From Mauremys mutica (lineage: Eukaryota > Chordata > Testudines > Geoemydidae), in assembly GCF_020497125.1 (NCBI RefSeq), contig NC_059075.1, forward strand, positions 40,336,003 to 40,400,002: a DNA stretch of 64,000 bases, in the 5' to 3' direction. Of this stretch, positions 1 through 12,043 are shown piece by piece. The notes under the pieces are model-generated. The model was given only the letters and a program-made list of their open reading frames with translations. It searched no databases and was not told the DNA's origin. How positions within the stretch are numbered: the stretch's first letter is position 1; every line of letters starts with the position of its first letter. The position numbers and the translations under genes were made by a program.

Positions 1-171
1 TGGAAGGGACCTCAGGAGGTCATCTAGTCCAACCCCCTGCTCAAAGCAGGTCCAATTCCCAACTAAATCATCCCAGCCAGGGCTATGTCAAGCCTGACCT
101 TAAAAACCTCTAAGGAAGGAGATTCCATCACCTCCCTAGGTAACCCATTCCAGTGCTTCACCACTCTCCGA
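1..171 (-). mobile_element. CR1 LINE 3' end, 5'-truncated
   Basis: The plus strand opens with the antisense of the typical CR1 3' region: GGAAGGGACCTCAGGAGGTC, then CATCTAGTCCAACCCCCTGC, then a stretch antisense to the last codons of CR1 ORF2 (cctctaaggaaggagattcc). The element therefore runs on the minus strand and may extend beyond the left window edge. Only the 3' end is present, as expected for CR1, which is usually 5'-truncated. It is non-functional. Confidence 0.85.
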
Positions 172-305
172 GCATAGCAATAGCACAATCAATGTCTGTG
201 GCACCATAATCCATCACCACAAAAGCTAATGTGGCATCACTAAATTGTGGCAAGGATCAAGGAGAGAGTGCTGGCTGGCTGCACAGGGGAATGATTATTT
301 TAGGG

Positions 306-570
306 CTTGTCTACATGGGAAATCTTTAACTGTTATACCAATATAACTATACCAAATCTAGTTAAACCAATCTAGCTATACGAATATGACTCCCCAAGTA
401 GACACTCTTATTCTGGAGTAAGAGTGACTTTTTTTGGTTTAGCTTAAATCCCTTCCAAAGAAACATAAACAAACTAAAAAAAGATCCTCTTATGCTGAAA
501 TAATAAGTGTCCACATGTGGAGTTACACCAAAGTATAACTATATTGGTTTACATTCACATCTTCCCTTAT
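306..570. mobile_element. Degraded MITE-like element
   Basis: It starts with AGGGCTTGTCTACATGGG, the kind of terminus seen on the Harbinger-type elements at 33.25 and 49.87 kb (GGGCTTGTCTA, GGCCTTGTCTAC). Internal segments with 'accaatataactatacc' and, near 540, 'gtataactatattggttt' form an imperfect inverted repeat. The right terminus is not recognisable, so the end is approximate. Confidence 0.4.
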
Positions 571-892
571 ACTGATGTTAGAGAGACAAGTTAGGCAAGG
601 TAATATCTTTTTTTTTTTTTGGACAAACTTGTGTCTCTCTCACCAACAGAAGTTGGTCCAATAAAATCACCTCACCCACCTTGCCTCGCTAATATCCTGA
701 GACCAACATGGCTACAATAAAACAACTACTGCTGATAGAACTTTCCCATGTAGGCAAGCTCTTACACAAAGATCTTGCTAATCAAATCAGTAGTGATGGG
801 GAATGGATTATAAGTGAAAGGAAGCAGCATCAGTGAGTAGTTATGACAGAGGACTGGGTCAGGACTTCTGGGCTCTATTTCTATAGCTGTGG

Positions 893-1115
893 AAGAAGAG
901 CATGGTTTAGTGGTGAGATGAGGTGACCGAGCACCAGGAATCCAGGGTTCCAATACCAGTTTGGTCAGGATCTCTCACTGTGAGACCTTGTCAGTACAAC
1001 ACTTCACCTCTCTGGGCCTCCTTTCCTCCATATGCAAAATTAAGGTAATACTCACCTGCTTCCCAGATGTGTTCAAGGATTAATTAACATACATTTGGGA
1101 AGGGGTTCTGGGGAC
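893..1115 (+). mobile_element. tRNA-derived SINE, degraded
   Basis: The head carries a box A-like TGGTTTAGTGG and a box B-like GGGTTCCAATACC about 40 bases later. The body then reads 'gtgagaccttgtcag', 'cacttcacctctctgggcctc' and 'tatgcaaaattaaggtaata', the order seen in vertebrate tRNA-SINEs of the MIR or tortoise PolIII type. No intact RNA gene is implied. Confidence 0.55.
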
Positions 1116-1922
1116 CTCTAATAAATAGGGGTGTGTATGTGAAAAATCTGATTAATAAACTAGAGGGTGGTTAACAGAATTGGGATTTTTAAAAGTAACA
1201 AATATGTACACACCAATCTTTCCAGGTTGTGTCATTGGCTGTTCGGCAGCTTCTGATACCAGGCTTCTGAATATACTTCACCTCTCTAAATGCCGCCCAT
1301 GTTAACGAGAGCCTCCCTACTGTGAAGCACTCAAAATTGCTCCTTCTTTCAAAAAGAAGCTCCTGGAAGGGGTTATGATGCATCTTTAATGATGGAGCAG
1401 AGAGAAACACTTGCCATACAGAGAAGCTAATCAGTCAATCAACAGCCATCTTACCAGACAGAACTCATCAGTGCCTAACTGCTCTGTCTCCACCTGTCTG
1501 GGGAGCTACAAAACAACATGGGATATGCCTGACAATCGAGTAGAAAAGTGCAAAAAAATTAATATATATTTTAAGCAACGATGGGTTTTGCTGAGGTAAA
1601 TAACACTTTTCAAGAATAAAAGGAATAAACCCAGAACCACACAGGCACTAAGCTGCCTTGATATAGAAGAGCAACAACTCTCTCATATAAATTTCAAGAG
1701 TGGGAGAAGGGCCAGAGCTCAGAATTTCTGCCTTGCAGGGCTATACTACTAGCTGTGAAATCCTCCTCTGAAAACTTGTTGCTCTAGATCAGTTACATCA
1801 ATGGTTCTGATGGTGGTTGTTTAGGTGAAGAAAATTTTTTAAAAGTCCCAAAGCAATAGTACGCTGAGGTTTAGGAGGTGGAAACCTCAGGAGTGTTTTC
1901 TAGGACCTAAAGAAGTCTACTG
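1116..1922. other. No recognised feature
   Basis: I see no coding or repeat signature. Short open frames at 1189-1410 (minus) and 1411-1599 (plus) show no family motif. Confidence 0.5.
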
Positions 1923-2112
1923 AATGTCAGGATTCCTTGGTTCTGTTCCCAATTCTGTTCCCGATGCTCTGCAACTCTGCGTCTCAGTTTCTCCACCTGT
2001 AAAGGGGGAAGAATGAATGAAGTTTACCTATCTCATAAGGGGGAGGGTTGGATTGTGAAGCTCCCTTCATTAGTTGTTATATAGAGTGCCTTGTGACCCT
2101 TGGATGAAAAGT
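1923..2112 (+). mobile_element. tRNA-SINE body, degraded
   Basis: The order 'aggattccttggttctgttccc', 'gtctcagtttctccacctgtaaa', 'tttacctatctcataaggggg' and a final 'gatgaaaagtgctg' matches the body and tail of the same tRNA-SINE group found at 60.4 kb and 41.5 kb. The box A region is not recognisable. Confidence 0.6.
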
Positions 2113-2835
2113 GCTGTCAGTGTTAGTGCAGATGATTAAATCTGCCATTTTGCTGAGTGCTCTTGTAAAGGACTTGAAATATTTTCCCCAACTCACTTCA
2201 AAACAGGTGGGTGTGTGGCAACCACTTGGTGCTTTTGTAAACTCTTTGTGCCAAGAGGCTTAAAATAACCTGTGCATTATTTTGCTTCAGCATGTAACAC
2301 TGAAGTAAGCTCTTTGCCCAGACTGCATTATAACAGAATGCAAGTGCTCCTGTCCATGGTACTGAATTTTAAGCTTTTTCTTTTCTCCCCCCCCCCCCCA
2401 CTTCAGAGCAGTTTCTTGTTTCCATTTTCCATGGTCTGACCTTAATGACCAGACATTTATCAGTGTTCTTTCTGTAACCAAACAACATTTACTCCACATT
2501 ATATGCTGTCTGGGCTGCATCGCAGAGATATTGCAAATAACTCTGCAGTGTGTCATTGTATTCTTTCAGTGGAGAGACCTGAGCCATGAGTATAGATTCT
2601 ATTTTCGATAGAGCTTCCCAGCCCAGATCCACTGACTATGCGGACCTGTTAGTTCTGAGAAAAACAGATCAAGACAATTGATCTGTGACCTCTCAAGATT
2701 TCATTCCATGCTGGTTAACTCACGGTGAGAGAATCCTATGCCAGAGCATGTCTAAGGAGCAAAGCTTTTGGGTACACAGCTGGTTGAAAGACCATACTTA
2801 AAGAGTAGTTATCAATGATTCACTGACAAACTAGA
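2113..2835. other. No recognised feature; short poly-C tract
   Basis: The stretch holds a C homopolymer run of about 11 bases near 2389. No gene or repeat family is recognised. Confidence 0.5.
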
Positions 2836-3772
2836 AGAGTGTATCTAGTGGGGGTCCTGCAGAGCTCAGTCCTGGGTCTATTCAATATTTTCTGTTAATG
2901 GTTTGAATAATGGAGTGGAAAGTATGTTTATAAAATGTGCAGATGACACCAAAGTAGGAGGGGTTGCAAGCACTTTGGAGGATAGAATTAGAATTCAAAA
3001 CAACTTTGACACATTGGAGAATTGGTCTGAAATCGACAAGTTTAAATTAAATAAAGACAAGTGAAGCACTTTGCACTTAAGAAGGAAAAAGCAAATGTGC
3101 AACTACAAAATGGGGAATAACTGGCTAGGTGATTGTACTGCTGAAAAGAATCTGGGGGTCACAGTGGATCACAAACTGAATGAGTCAACAACCTGAAGCA
3201 ATTGCAAAAAAGGCTAATATTATTCTGGGGTATATTAACAGGAGTGTTGTATGCTGCTCTACTCAGCACTGGTGAGGCCTCAGCTGGAGTACTGTGTACA
3301 ATTCTGGGTATCAAACTTTAGGAAAGATGGGGACAAATTGGAGAGAATCCAGAGAAGAGCCACAAAAGTGATGAAAGGTTAAAAAAACTGGGCATGTCTA
3401 ATCTTGAGAAAAGAAGATTGATGGGGGACCTGACAAGTCTTCAAATATGTTAAGGGCTGTTATAAAGAGGACAGTAATCAATTGTTCTCTATGTCCACTG
3501 AAGGTAGGACAAGTAGTAATGGGCTTAATCTGCAGCAAGAGAGATTTAGGTTAGGTATTAGGGGAAGTTTTCTAGCTATAAGGATAGTTAAGCACTGGAA
3601 TAGGCTTCCAAGGGAGGTTCTGGAATCCCAATCATTGGAGGTTTTTAAGAACAGGTTGGACAAACACCTGTCAGGGATAGTCTAGGTTTACTTGGTCCTG
3701 CATCAACTCAGGGGCTGAAATTGGTGAGTTCTTGAGGTCCCTTCCAGCCCCACATTTCTATGATTCTGTGAT
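2836..3772 (+). mobile_element. CR1 LINE, 3' third of ORF2 plus 3' end (pseudogene)
   Basis: Translating the plus strand in shifting frames gives CR1 reverse transcriptase pieces: a 'FNIF' segment, the ADD triplet of the catalytic YADD-type box in 'ADDTKVGGVA', then 'KNLGVTVDHKLNES'. Downstream comes the conserved C-terminal region, 'WNRLPREVLESQSLEVFKNR' at about 3600-3660. The element ends in a CR1 tail, CTTCCAGCCCCACATTTCTA then TGATTCTGTGAT. Upstream RT and the endonuclease are absent (5' truncation). Several stops and frameshifts make it inert. Confidence 0.88.
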
Positions 3773-4485
3773 ATAAAAGCCTATTGTGAAACACATCAGC
3801 CATGTGCACATTAAAGTACAGCTGTAGTCACATCTTTACTGACCATCACTTTCCATAAAAGGGAGACACAGGAGGAATAAATTGCCAATCACGCTTTTAA
3901 ATTAAGTAGAATTTTTGGGGATTCAGAGATTCCCAATTAATCTGTTGCCTTTTCTTCCTGATTTCAGGCAGAAGCCCCAACCAGGCAGATTTCTAGATCA
4001 TCACAAGGGTCAGGGTCAGCAGTACGTGCCCAAAGAGGCTGTGCAGCAGCCCTCGGATGATTGGCAGGGGGAGCATGGAAAGAAGCACCTGTATCTTCCC
4101 CATCCCAAAACAAGAGCAAGGTTTAGTACAGCTTAGGAGGAACAACCTATAGACACAGCGAGGGGAGGCTGAGAGGACGGAGGAGTCTATCACAGCAGGG
4201 CATCGAGTGGTGATCAGGAAGAGAAGAGACCAAACCAGCTGATGGCTGTTAACAAATAATTTTTGTTGTAAGACAGACCAAGGCTGGCCGCTCTCTTGCT
4301 GTGACCCCCATGCTCCTGAAGAGTGAAAGGAGTAAGAACTGCACTTGATCCAGCCCACTCCTTGGGACTCAGGATCTCTAAACCTGGATATTCCTGCCCT
4401 TTCCTTGTTGAAAACGTAAATGAACAGCAACTAAATCTGCCACTCTCAGAGCAAAGAGAAGTTCTAGCTTCCCTGGCATGGCACC
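3773..4485. other. No recognised feature
   Basis: There is an open minus frame at 3993-4430 (145 codons) ending in a hydrophobic segment (LPIIRGLLHSLFGHVLLTLT). I could not match it to a family, and nothing around it supports a gene. Confidence 0.4.
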
Positions 4486-4493
4486 TCCTACAG

Positions 4494-4805
4494 CAGTGGT
4501 TCTCAACCAGGGGTCTGGGCCCCCTAGCGGGCTGCTAGCAAGTTTCAGGGTGTCTGCCAAGCAGTTTTAGACTTGCTGGGGCCCAGGACAGAAAGCCTAA
4601 GCCCGGGGCCAAAGCAGAACCCTGAGCAACTCAGCTTCATGGAGGCCCGGTGGCATGGGACCCCATGCAAGTTGTTACCCCCTAATGCCGGCCCTGGCTT
4701 TTATATGCAGAAAACTGTTGTTGTGGCACAGGTGGGCCGTGGAGTTTTTATAGCATGCTGGGGGGAGGGGGGGGGGCTCGAAAAGAAAAAGGTTGAGAAC
4801 CCTTG
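4494..4805. mobile_element. Non-autonomous hAT-type element, CAGTGGTTCTCAACC termini
   Basis: The left end is CAGTGGTTCTCAACC and the right end is GGTTGAGAACCCTTG, which is its near-perfect inverted complement. It is flanked by TCCTACAG (4486-4493) and TCCTCCAG (4806-4813), an 8-bp target-site duplication with one difference. An 8-bp duplication is the hAT hallmark; the same terminal sequence also occurs in Tigger elements, which duplicate TA, so the duplication decides. It is 312 bp with no coding capacity and contains an internal G-rich run. Confidence 0.82.
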
Positions 4806-5229
4806 TCCTCCAGGGACCACACCTAAGGATGAAAGGGCAGTTGAGAACATGTTATCCTGCCTCTTGGGGTTGATGTTAGGCTAAATTCATTCATGTTTGT
4901 GAGGCTCTGATATCACAGGGACCAGCAATATAGAAAAGTTTATGAACCACATTCGGTTTCTCAGCTCTTACCTTCCATCTTAGAAACCGTCAGGATGGTT
5001 AAGAGATAAACAACATATTTGTTCAACCCGGAGTCTTGGCTAAGTTCCAAGTTGGATTGCATTCTGTCTCCACAACATGCTTGTAATGAGGTAGTCTGCC
5101 CCTTAAGGCAGTAGTACCTTGTGGCCAACCCACACCACCACATGGAATGAACCTTTAAGGGTTTTAAAGGTCTAATGATATATACAAGAACCTGGGAGAT
5201 ATTGGGAGAGAGGAAGAAGTCAGGGAGTA

Positions 5230-5900
5230 AGAAGTGTTTGGGAGAAAATCCCATTACTGTTTCTTTAAGAGCCTGGGGCCAGGAGGCTTGCAGAGAGGGT
5301 AGGGCAAGGCACCTCCCTCCCCTTAACTAACTGGGGATAAGCTGGGATAAGGGGACCAGCATAAAAGCTGCCTGACATCTCACAGCAGGGCAAACACGAG
5401 CAGGAGATGATGGGCCTGCTGAACCTGAGCACTAATTAGAGATGAAGGGGCCAGCTGAGAGAGAAACTGGCTCAGGCCCTACAGCAGGCTAAATTACAAG
5501 CCAGCTCCAGGGGGAGGGCTGGGGGCTCCTATTAGAAGAGGCTGAGGTAATCCTGAAGGGACTAAGAAGAGAGCCCAGATGTGAGCTTCAGAGGAACCCT
5601 GGAAACCAGAACCATTTGTTTATTTGGGATTCTTGTTGTAGATGGAATTATTGAGTTAAGACTGACTGAAATGGCTTATTGACTTCCTGAGAAGGGAAAC
5701 TGAGGCAGGGCCCACCTGCAGTGCCATGCCTGACCAAAAGGAGATGTGACCGGGTGACCTCCAGGCCATCACAATGCGCTTGAAATTTTCACTAGACATG
5801 GGACTTGTCTTCTCTTCCTCCTGTGAAGCCTTGCGGTATACGATTAAAGAACAGCCATATCCCACCCCAACGACCCTGCCTTTCACTGGCAGAGGATGAA
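5230..5900 (+). mobile_element. LTR-like block with TATA-type box
   Basis: A purine-rich stretch with 'tctttaagagcctggggcc' and 'ctccccttaactaactgggg' is followed by ATAAAAG (5361-5367) and 'ctgcctgacatctcacagc'. This layout resembles the U3/R part of retrotransposon LTRs. I could not place TG...CA ends or a target-site duplication, so both class and limits are tentative. Confidence 0.3.
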
Positions 5901-7660
5901 GTCTGCACTATTCATCCCTGGCTCTGAGATCTCCTGGTGATAGATCTTGTTCCATTTGTATACTATGTGAAGCACACATGAATTCCAGGAGGATGTATGG
6001 TCTCAGCTACAAAAATGGCCTATAGAAACGCAAAGTGAAATCCCCTGGTGCTACTAACAGGGCTAAGAACTGTCTCTCTCGGACACCCTCCTATGTCCCT
6101 TTATTGTACATTTACTTTGGCTTCTTGCTTTACAGTACTATTTCTCCTAATAGGAAACATGTTTCATTTCCCTCCAATACTGCCCCAGAGAGGCCAGGAT
6201 GAAGATGAAGGGACATTGCTTTGTTTTCAGGGACATTGCTGATTGGTAGCTTGGAATGATGCCCTCAACATAGAAGGTGGTTAGAAGGCCGTCAGTGAAT
6301 AGGGAACAGTCAGTGCAGAAAAGAGATAATCTTTAACCCTTCAGGTCTGGAGATGCCATTGGATACAGCTAGAATAATAAAGAAGGGACTGGATAGTCAT
6401 CCAGTGCCTCTACTGTCTGCTTCTTTCTGTCCTTCACATAGACCTTGTGCATATGGCCTGGCCAGACACCTGAGCATCTTCCTAAAGGGCCAAGACCTAT
6501 CTGATGAAGCACAGCAGACACGAACACAAAGTACACCTTTTGCAAGCAATGGGACAGCAATACTTCAACCTCAAATCTTACCAACTCATGGCAACTGGTG
6601 AATGTTTATCTACTGCCATTCTACAGCAATGGAGAGGGGTGGCTTCTCACTTTCTTATCTCAGAAATAATAATAATGTTTAGTTCTGATGCAGTACTTTT
6701 CATCCACGCATCTAGCGGCATACAGCAACAGCAAGAACAGCTTTCCTGTAGCCTGCTATTCAGAGGGGCTGAGAACCAGCAGCTCCAATTGACTTTAATG
6801 AGACTTGTGGGTGCTCAGAATGGACGACAGTCAGACCATCGGTTGTTTAGCAATACCTTGTTGTAGGGGAATGGAAGTTATTTTCTCCCCCTAATATCTG
6901 AAAGGAAGCCAACTGCCAGGGAGTATTTTGAATCCTAAATGGCTTCAAGATGACTGTCCATTAATTAGCTGTGTATGGATGCATTCACTTGTGGTTTTAG
7001 CACTGGTAGGAACCAGAGTGAGACAGCTGCTTAAAGTCCATTCTCCACAGCACAGACACAGGCAGAAGCAGTACAATGTTTCTTCCAGATCAAACAATGG
7101 GCCTCCACCCTTTGACTTAGAGCACCTGAAAGCTAAAAAGGGCAGTATATGTGGTGTGGACTGTGGAAATCACTTACTGAGACTGGCCAACACAAATGCC
7201 AATCGTAGTATTAGTTTGCAACGTGGGCAGCTGTAATTGGTGTGTCTGGGAGACAGGATTCCCGTCAACATAGGAAAGACAAGTGAAACAACCCTAGTAC
7301 CATTAGTGGTTGGTTACATGGGTACAAGAGAGAATTTTTAGTTACCCTATCCCAGCACTTTGACAGTTAGTGCCTCACTGAATCACACCCACTCTCCAGT
7401 ACCTTCTGCCTCCTGTGAGGTCTAGGATTATTGCTGCCTTGTAGAAAGAAAACCCTCCAGCAAAAAAAGTGCTGCTGCAGTGGACTTCAGCTATAGCTAA
7501 TTGGGAGCATGAAGAAAAAAGCCTGAGTGCCACATATATAGCAACGCACGGATAGAATGAGGACTGGTGTAGCTCATCCTCCCTTCAGGAGAAAATCCAG
7601 CCCCTCTAGCCCTTTTTTCTGATTGGCCATTGCTAGAGGGCTTTCCCTTCACCCCCTCCC
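5901..7660. other. No recognised feature
   Basis: About 1.8 kb without a recognisable repeat. Overlapping short frames at 6353-7236 have no conserved motif, no exon-like splice context and ordinary composition. Confidence 0.5.
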
Positions 7661-7668
7661 CTGGTTCT

Positions 7669-8940
7669 TGTCACACAGACAGAAAGCAGAAGACCAGAAG
7701 TCAAAAGTGCAGGCAGTGCGATGTTTATTAGGGTTAGTTTCAAGCGAGCATATTCATAGCTCTACACGCCGGCAGAGTCTGTTTCACAGTGCTCCATTCC
7801 CAGCTCTGACACTGCAGAGCCTTGCCTGTGTCCCTGTTCCCCATTCCCACCTCCTCCTCCTTAGCAGGCCCAAATGTACCTGCAGTGCAAGCCTCTAGTC
7901 ACACCCCTTACAACTTAAGGTCATGTTGTGTTTTAGAGGGTTGTAAGTCTGGGATCTTTGTCCCACCTCTTTTGTATTCCATGGAAGGGGTCAGGAGTGA
8001 GGTTGTGCTCTGGCCAAGGCCAGGCCTTTCTTTGGCTTTTAGTGTCTCTCATGCTTCCCCTGTCAGCCCCCTTGCCCTTCCTAACTGGTTGCTCGACCTT
8101 GGCTTGAGAAAAGAACTGGGCAGCCTTTCAGTCCCACCATACCCTGTAACGCTTTAGTTCCAGCTCTTATCATCCCATTTGCTTCTGGGTAGATGTAACA
8201 CACAGTATCTTTATTCACACATATTAGTAAAAATATCAAAGTCAGACCCAAAATTCTATCCCAGGCTAACAAACAGGCCTATATACTAACAGCCAGGTTG
8301 TTTACATTCCACGTTCTTGAGAAGTGAACACTGTCAAAGGATGTGCCTGCCCTGTAGCACTCCCTGCTGGCCAAGCATGGTTCTGCAGCACCCAGCCTTG
8401 ATTTCCCCTTCACAGGTTCCCTGTAATGATCCAGAGGCTTATATCCAATAGCAAACCCTTTCGGGAGGGGGGCTGATTTACTATCAAATAAACCAAAGTA
8501 CAGTCAAACCCAAAGCAAAGTCTCTTCCATCCCTTGCCCCCACACCCAGGCACAGCCCATCCTCCCTGAGGTCCATCAGGCTTCAAGCCTCTCCAGCAGG
8601 CTCAATTTTCAGCCCTCCAAGCTCTGGTCAGTCTCTCCCCTCAGCTGTCCCTTGGCACTTACATTCCCAGCCTGTAACCTCTGCCCTTTACAGTCAGGGG
8701 GTTGCATAGGCCACCTCCTCTTCCAGTCTGTGCTTCTGGACTCTCAGCTGCTGCTCCCCCAGCAGCACCCTTCAGCAACCCTTTCAGCAGCACTCACACC
8801 AGGTTCCACAGGTGCTGTCTCCCCCCTTTTAAGGACCACATGCCTTCCCTTAAACTTAACTGGGCAGCAGGTAACTAGTCACAGGTGCACTGGACACCCA
8901 CCCCACACACTCTTAAAGGGGCCAATCATCCTGTAACACT
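7669..8940 (-). mobile_element. Candidate LTR or LTR fragments
   Basis: The block starts at TGTCACAC and ends near TGTAACA, with the pentamer GTTCT on both sides (7664-7668 and 8941-8945), compatible with a 5-bp duplication if the terminal CA has decayed to CT. Antisense AATAAA signals appear near 7724 and 8210. The end CTTAAAGGGGCC...CTGTAACA resembles the ends of blocks at 39.0 kb and 46.58 kb. Two polyadenylation signals suggest it may be a composite. Confidence 0.4.
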
Positions 8941-9057
8941 GTTCTTGACTCAGACTGGCTACAAAAAGGAAAGGTTCTTAGAGAAGCAGTCTAGGGACTT
9001 AAACTGCAGACGGATAGTAGGCCTGATGTAGAAGATCTGCCACCTTTGTAAATGGAC

Positions 9058-9142
9058 CAAATCCTAAAGTCCTTACTCAAGCAAAACTTTCATTGTAATC
9101 GAGGTGAGTTTGCTTGAGTAAGGACCACCACATTTAATCTGT
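9058..9142. mobile_element. Palindromic MITE
   Basis: Arms GTCCTTACTCAAGCAAAACT and TTTGCTTGAGTAAGGAC fold into a hairpin around 'ttcattgtaatcgaggtg'. Similar short hairpin MITEs sit at 24.9, 47.46 and 57.03 kb. No target-site duplication can be assigned. Confidence 0.6.
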
Positions 9143-9689
9143 TATTATTATTATAGTTTTACTGGTATGTGTGGTACTGTGCGAACATTAAAGACCTCGG
9201 TGTGTCCTGGTACCTTACCATACAGTTCAACTGTTAACAAAACCGTGCAGTCACATGTACAACAGCACAGGGCAGCTCAGTGGTGAGGTAGGACAGATGC
9301 CTTAGTTAGACCCTTGTTGGAAAACTTCACAATAGAAATGTTTAAAGGAGGGATACAAAGAAAATTGTGATGCACACCAGAACAGGACTAGATCTATGCA
9401 CAGGGAGCAGCAAAAAAGCTGCAAAGAGGAGACAGATTTACTAAAGTGCACAATTAGGAGTGACGTTTGCATGGAGCGTAAGAGGAGGAAGAAGGAGCTA
9501 TGTACATATTAAACCATTACTGTAACACCATCTAGAGCAATACATAAAGTCTTACATCACACACAGGGGCCAAGTTACGGGTGCAGTGGGAACTACACAT
9601 CTGTAATTCCTGACTTCTGTACATTTAAAGACTCAGCGTTAATAAAGGGAGAGTCCTTCCCAAAGCAAGTAGACAGCACGAGCAGAGTT

Positions 9690-9915
9690 AGCCCCCATCT
9701 CAGAATAGCAGCGTGGACACACTGGCATGGGCTAGGTATCTGAGTACAATCCTGCCCAACTACCTGGGCGCATCCTCGGGCAGCTAGCCTGAGCCGCTCC
9801 CTGTGCTGCTGTGTTCACACTGTAATTTTTAGCATGCTGCTCGAGCAGAGCTAGTATGTCTGTCTACCCACGCTGGGACAGCACCTTGCCAGCTGCTGTG
9901 TAGACATACCCTCCC
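9690..9915. mobile_element. Degraded MITE ending in GTGTAGACATACCCT
   Basis: The right end, CTGTGTAGACATACCCT, matches the terminal type of the TTA-flanked MITE at 29.15 kb. The interior has inverted words such as 'gcatgggctagg' and 'agcatgctgctcgag'. The left terminus is unclear. Confidence 0.42.
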
Positions 9916-10195
9916 TTTGGACATGCAGACTGTGTAACAGAGGAGGCCTGTAGGGACATCTTTATCATATACAGGATGCTGAAGTGAGATTTCTTAGCCT
10001 TGTGAGTAGCTTGTATGTTGCTTTCCCATTTCCTCAATCTCAGAGTAAATTCTGAAAATGTCCTTATTCTCTGAACAAAACACAAGACAAGAAATTGGCC
10101 CCATTCCCCCCAACACATATACTTTTGCACTGTACTTTTTTCTAATCCATGCGTCAGAGTCTAATCTCAGTTACACCAGCAGGGAAGGACAATCT

Positions 10196-10370
10196 TGAGG
10201 TTAAGCTCTTCACTGGGACTCAAGAGATCTAGCTTTGATTCTCTGCTCTGCCACGGACTTCCTGTGTGACCTTGAGCAAGTCGCTTCGTCTCTCTGTGCC
10301 TCATTATTGCCATTTTACAAATGAAAAGCCAACACTTCCCTACCTCACAGGAGTGATGTGAGGATAAATT
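10196..10370 (+). mobile_element. tRNA-derived SINE
   Basis: The order 'gggactcaagagatctagc', 'tctgctctgccacggacttc', 'ctgtgtgaccttgagcaagt', 'tctctctgtgcctcattatt' and 'gccattttacaaatgaaa' is that of the tRNA-SINE body seen elsewhere in the window. The 3' end is truncated. Confidence 0.72.
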
Positions 10371-10561
10371 TGTCAACATCCACATTCTACTGCCTCTGAT
10401 GGGATCACACGGAGACAAGGCTGAAGCTGTGAGGGGGATGAGTTATGGAACTATGGCGCATGGATGGGGCCCATTGCAGCTCATTTTTCCAGCTGATTTA
10501 CAGCTTAGTTAGCTGTACCATTCCTGTGCAATATCATGCAGCATTTTACAGTAGTGCAGAC

Positions 10562-11050
10562 TGTCAAGCTGTCCTGCAGCGGCCCAAGAGCACAAGTACC
10601 AACTGCAGAGCAGACAGTTACGAACCAGGATAGAAACCCCAAATTGGTTGTGAGTTCTATACTTAGATTTTACCAACCAATTATTGAGTGTAAACTCCTC
10701 AGATACAAGAACAGGCTTATGTGGAGTCACAGACAGTCCCCCTAGGCATGCCAATCTGCCTCACCACCCAGGTAAATCTACCTTTGTGATAGACGGTCCC
10801 TTACATCAAGCATCACAGCAATATTCAGGTTATTCCCAGTCCCAAAGGACCAGTCACTTACTCCAGGTCTACTGTACCTTAGATCTCACACCAAGGACAG
10901 CACTTGTAGCCAATCCTTAATAAGCTATCTAAACATTTAGTAATAGGAAAAGGAAACAAGACCATTTCCTGTTGAGAAGGACGTAACACATTCTGTTGGA
11001 GACCAGCACTCCTCACTAGTTAGTCTCTCTCTCCTCTCTGATGACTGACA
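10562..11050 (-). repeat. 3' LTR of the Gypsy-type element
   Basis: It matches the right LTR over TGTCAAGCTGTCCTGCAG, 'ttctatacttagatt', 'ccaaccaattatt', 'ctcaccacccaggt', 'aaaggaccagtcac' and 'accttagatctcacacca'. It lacks about 380 bases that the right copy has between its mariner-like insert and 'gtaacatc', so it carries an internal deletion. It closes in GACTGACA. Confidence 0.8.
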
Positions 11051-11470
11051 TAGTCATAGAGACTTACAATACAAACACTCAAATATTACCCGCATGCAGC
11101 AACCCTCAAACATTCCATAAACACCAAACATATTCTTATCATTCTAATACCAATTTTAACAATACTAACATACAGGTGAGCCAGACAGATCCAGATATGT
11201 ATTTGTCAGTATTCAGTGGAGACAGGGGGACCTTGGCATGAGCTGGCACCTGGTCTGCCAGCGTCATCCCCCACTGAAAAATGGTGTAGGAAGGGGTGTC
11301 ACTGATGCTCCTGAATATGCCTCAGGATCCCCCTATACTTGCTAAGCTATCTGCCACTATATTTTCTTTTCCCTTGATGTGGACTATTTCCATGTCATAT
11401 TCCTCTAGGGCTGGTGCAATCATATTGGTGGTGAGTTGTCCATCAAAATCTTAAAATTTTCTCTTATACA

Positions 11471-11958
11471 CATAGGAGCTGATTCCATGGGTGCTCCGGG
11501 GCTGGAGAACCCACGGGGAAAAATTAGCGGGTGCTCCGCACCCACTGGCAGCCAAGCTCCCGCTCCTTGGCTCCTTCCCCCACCCCGAGCATGCCGCATC
11601 CCTGCTCCTTCCCCCTCCCTCCCAGTGCTTCCCATCCCCCACCTCCCTCGCCACCTCACGGCTGTTTGGCAGTGCTTAGGACTTTCTGGGAGGGAGGGGG
11701 AGGAGCAGGGATGCGGCGTGCTCAGAGGGGCAGGTGGAGAAGAGGCAGGGCAGGGGCAGGGACTTGGGGGAAGGGGGTGGAATGGGGGCGGGATGAGGAC
11801 AGTGCAGGGGCGGGAAGAGGTGGGGCAGGGGCGGGGACTTTGGGGAAGGGGTAGAATGGGGGTGGGATGAGGGCGGTGCAGGGGCGGGAAGAGGCAGAGC
11901 AGGGGCGGTTGCGGGGGGGTCAAGTACACACCGGGCAGAGGGGAAGTCGACGCCTATG
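11471..11958. mobile_element. Non-autonomous hAT-type element inside the Gypsy element
   Basis: The perfect 8-bp duplication CTTATACA lies at 11463-11470 and 11959-11966. The ends CATAGGAGCTGATTCC and GAAGTCGACGCCTATG are imperfect inverted repeats. The interior is GC-rich with tandem words such as GGGGCGGGAAGAGG. Open frames of up to 169 codons here are by-products of stop-poor GC-rich sequence and are not genes. Confidence 0.85.
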
Positions 11959-12043
11959 CTTATACAGATATGGCTTAAGTTAATAGACCAAACTTTGGCA
12001 TAACATCCCCTCTCAATGACAGCATACTTCTGGTCAGTGAAGG

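Noticed and set aside
3993..4430. 145-codon minus frame ending in a hydrophobic helix
   Set aside because: No recognisable domain, no conserved start context, and no neighbouring exon-like signals. Hydrophobic runs arise easily from T-rich codons.
11420..11929. 169-codon minus frame and overlapping plus frames
   Set aside because: They lie inside a GC-rich hAT-type element; proline- and glycine-rich composition in several frames at once marks stop-poor DNA, not a gene.
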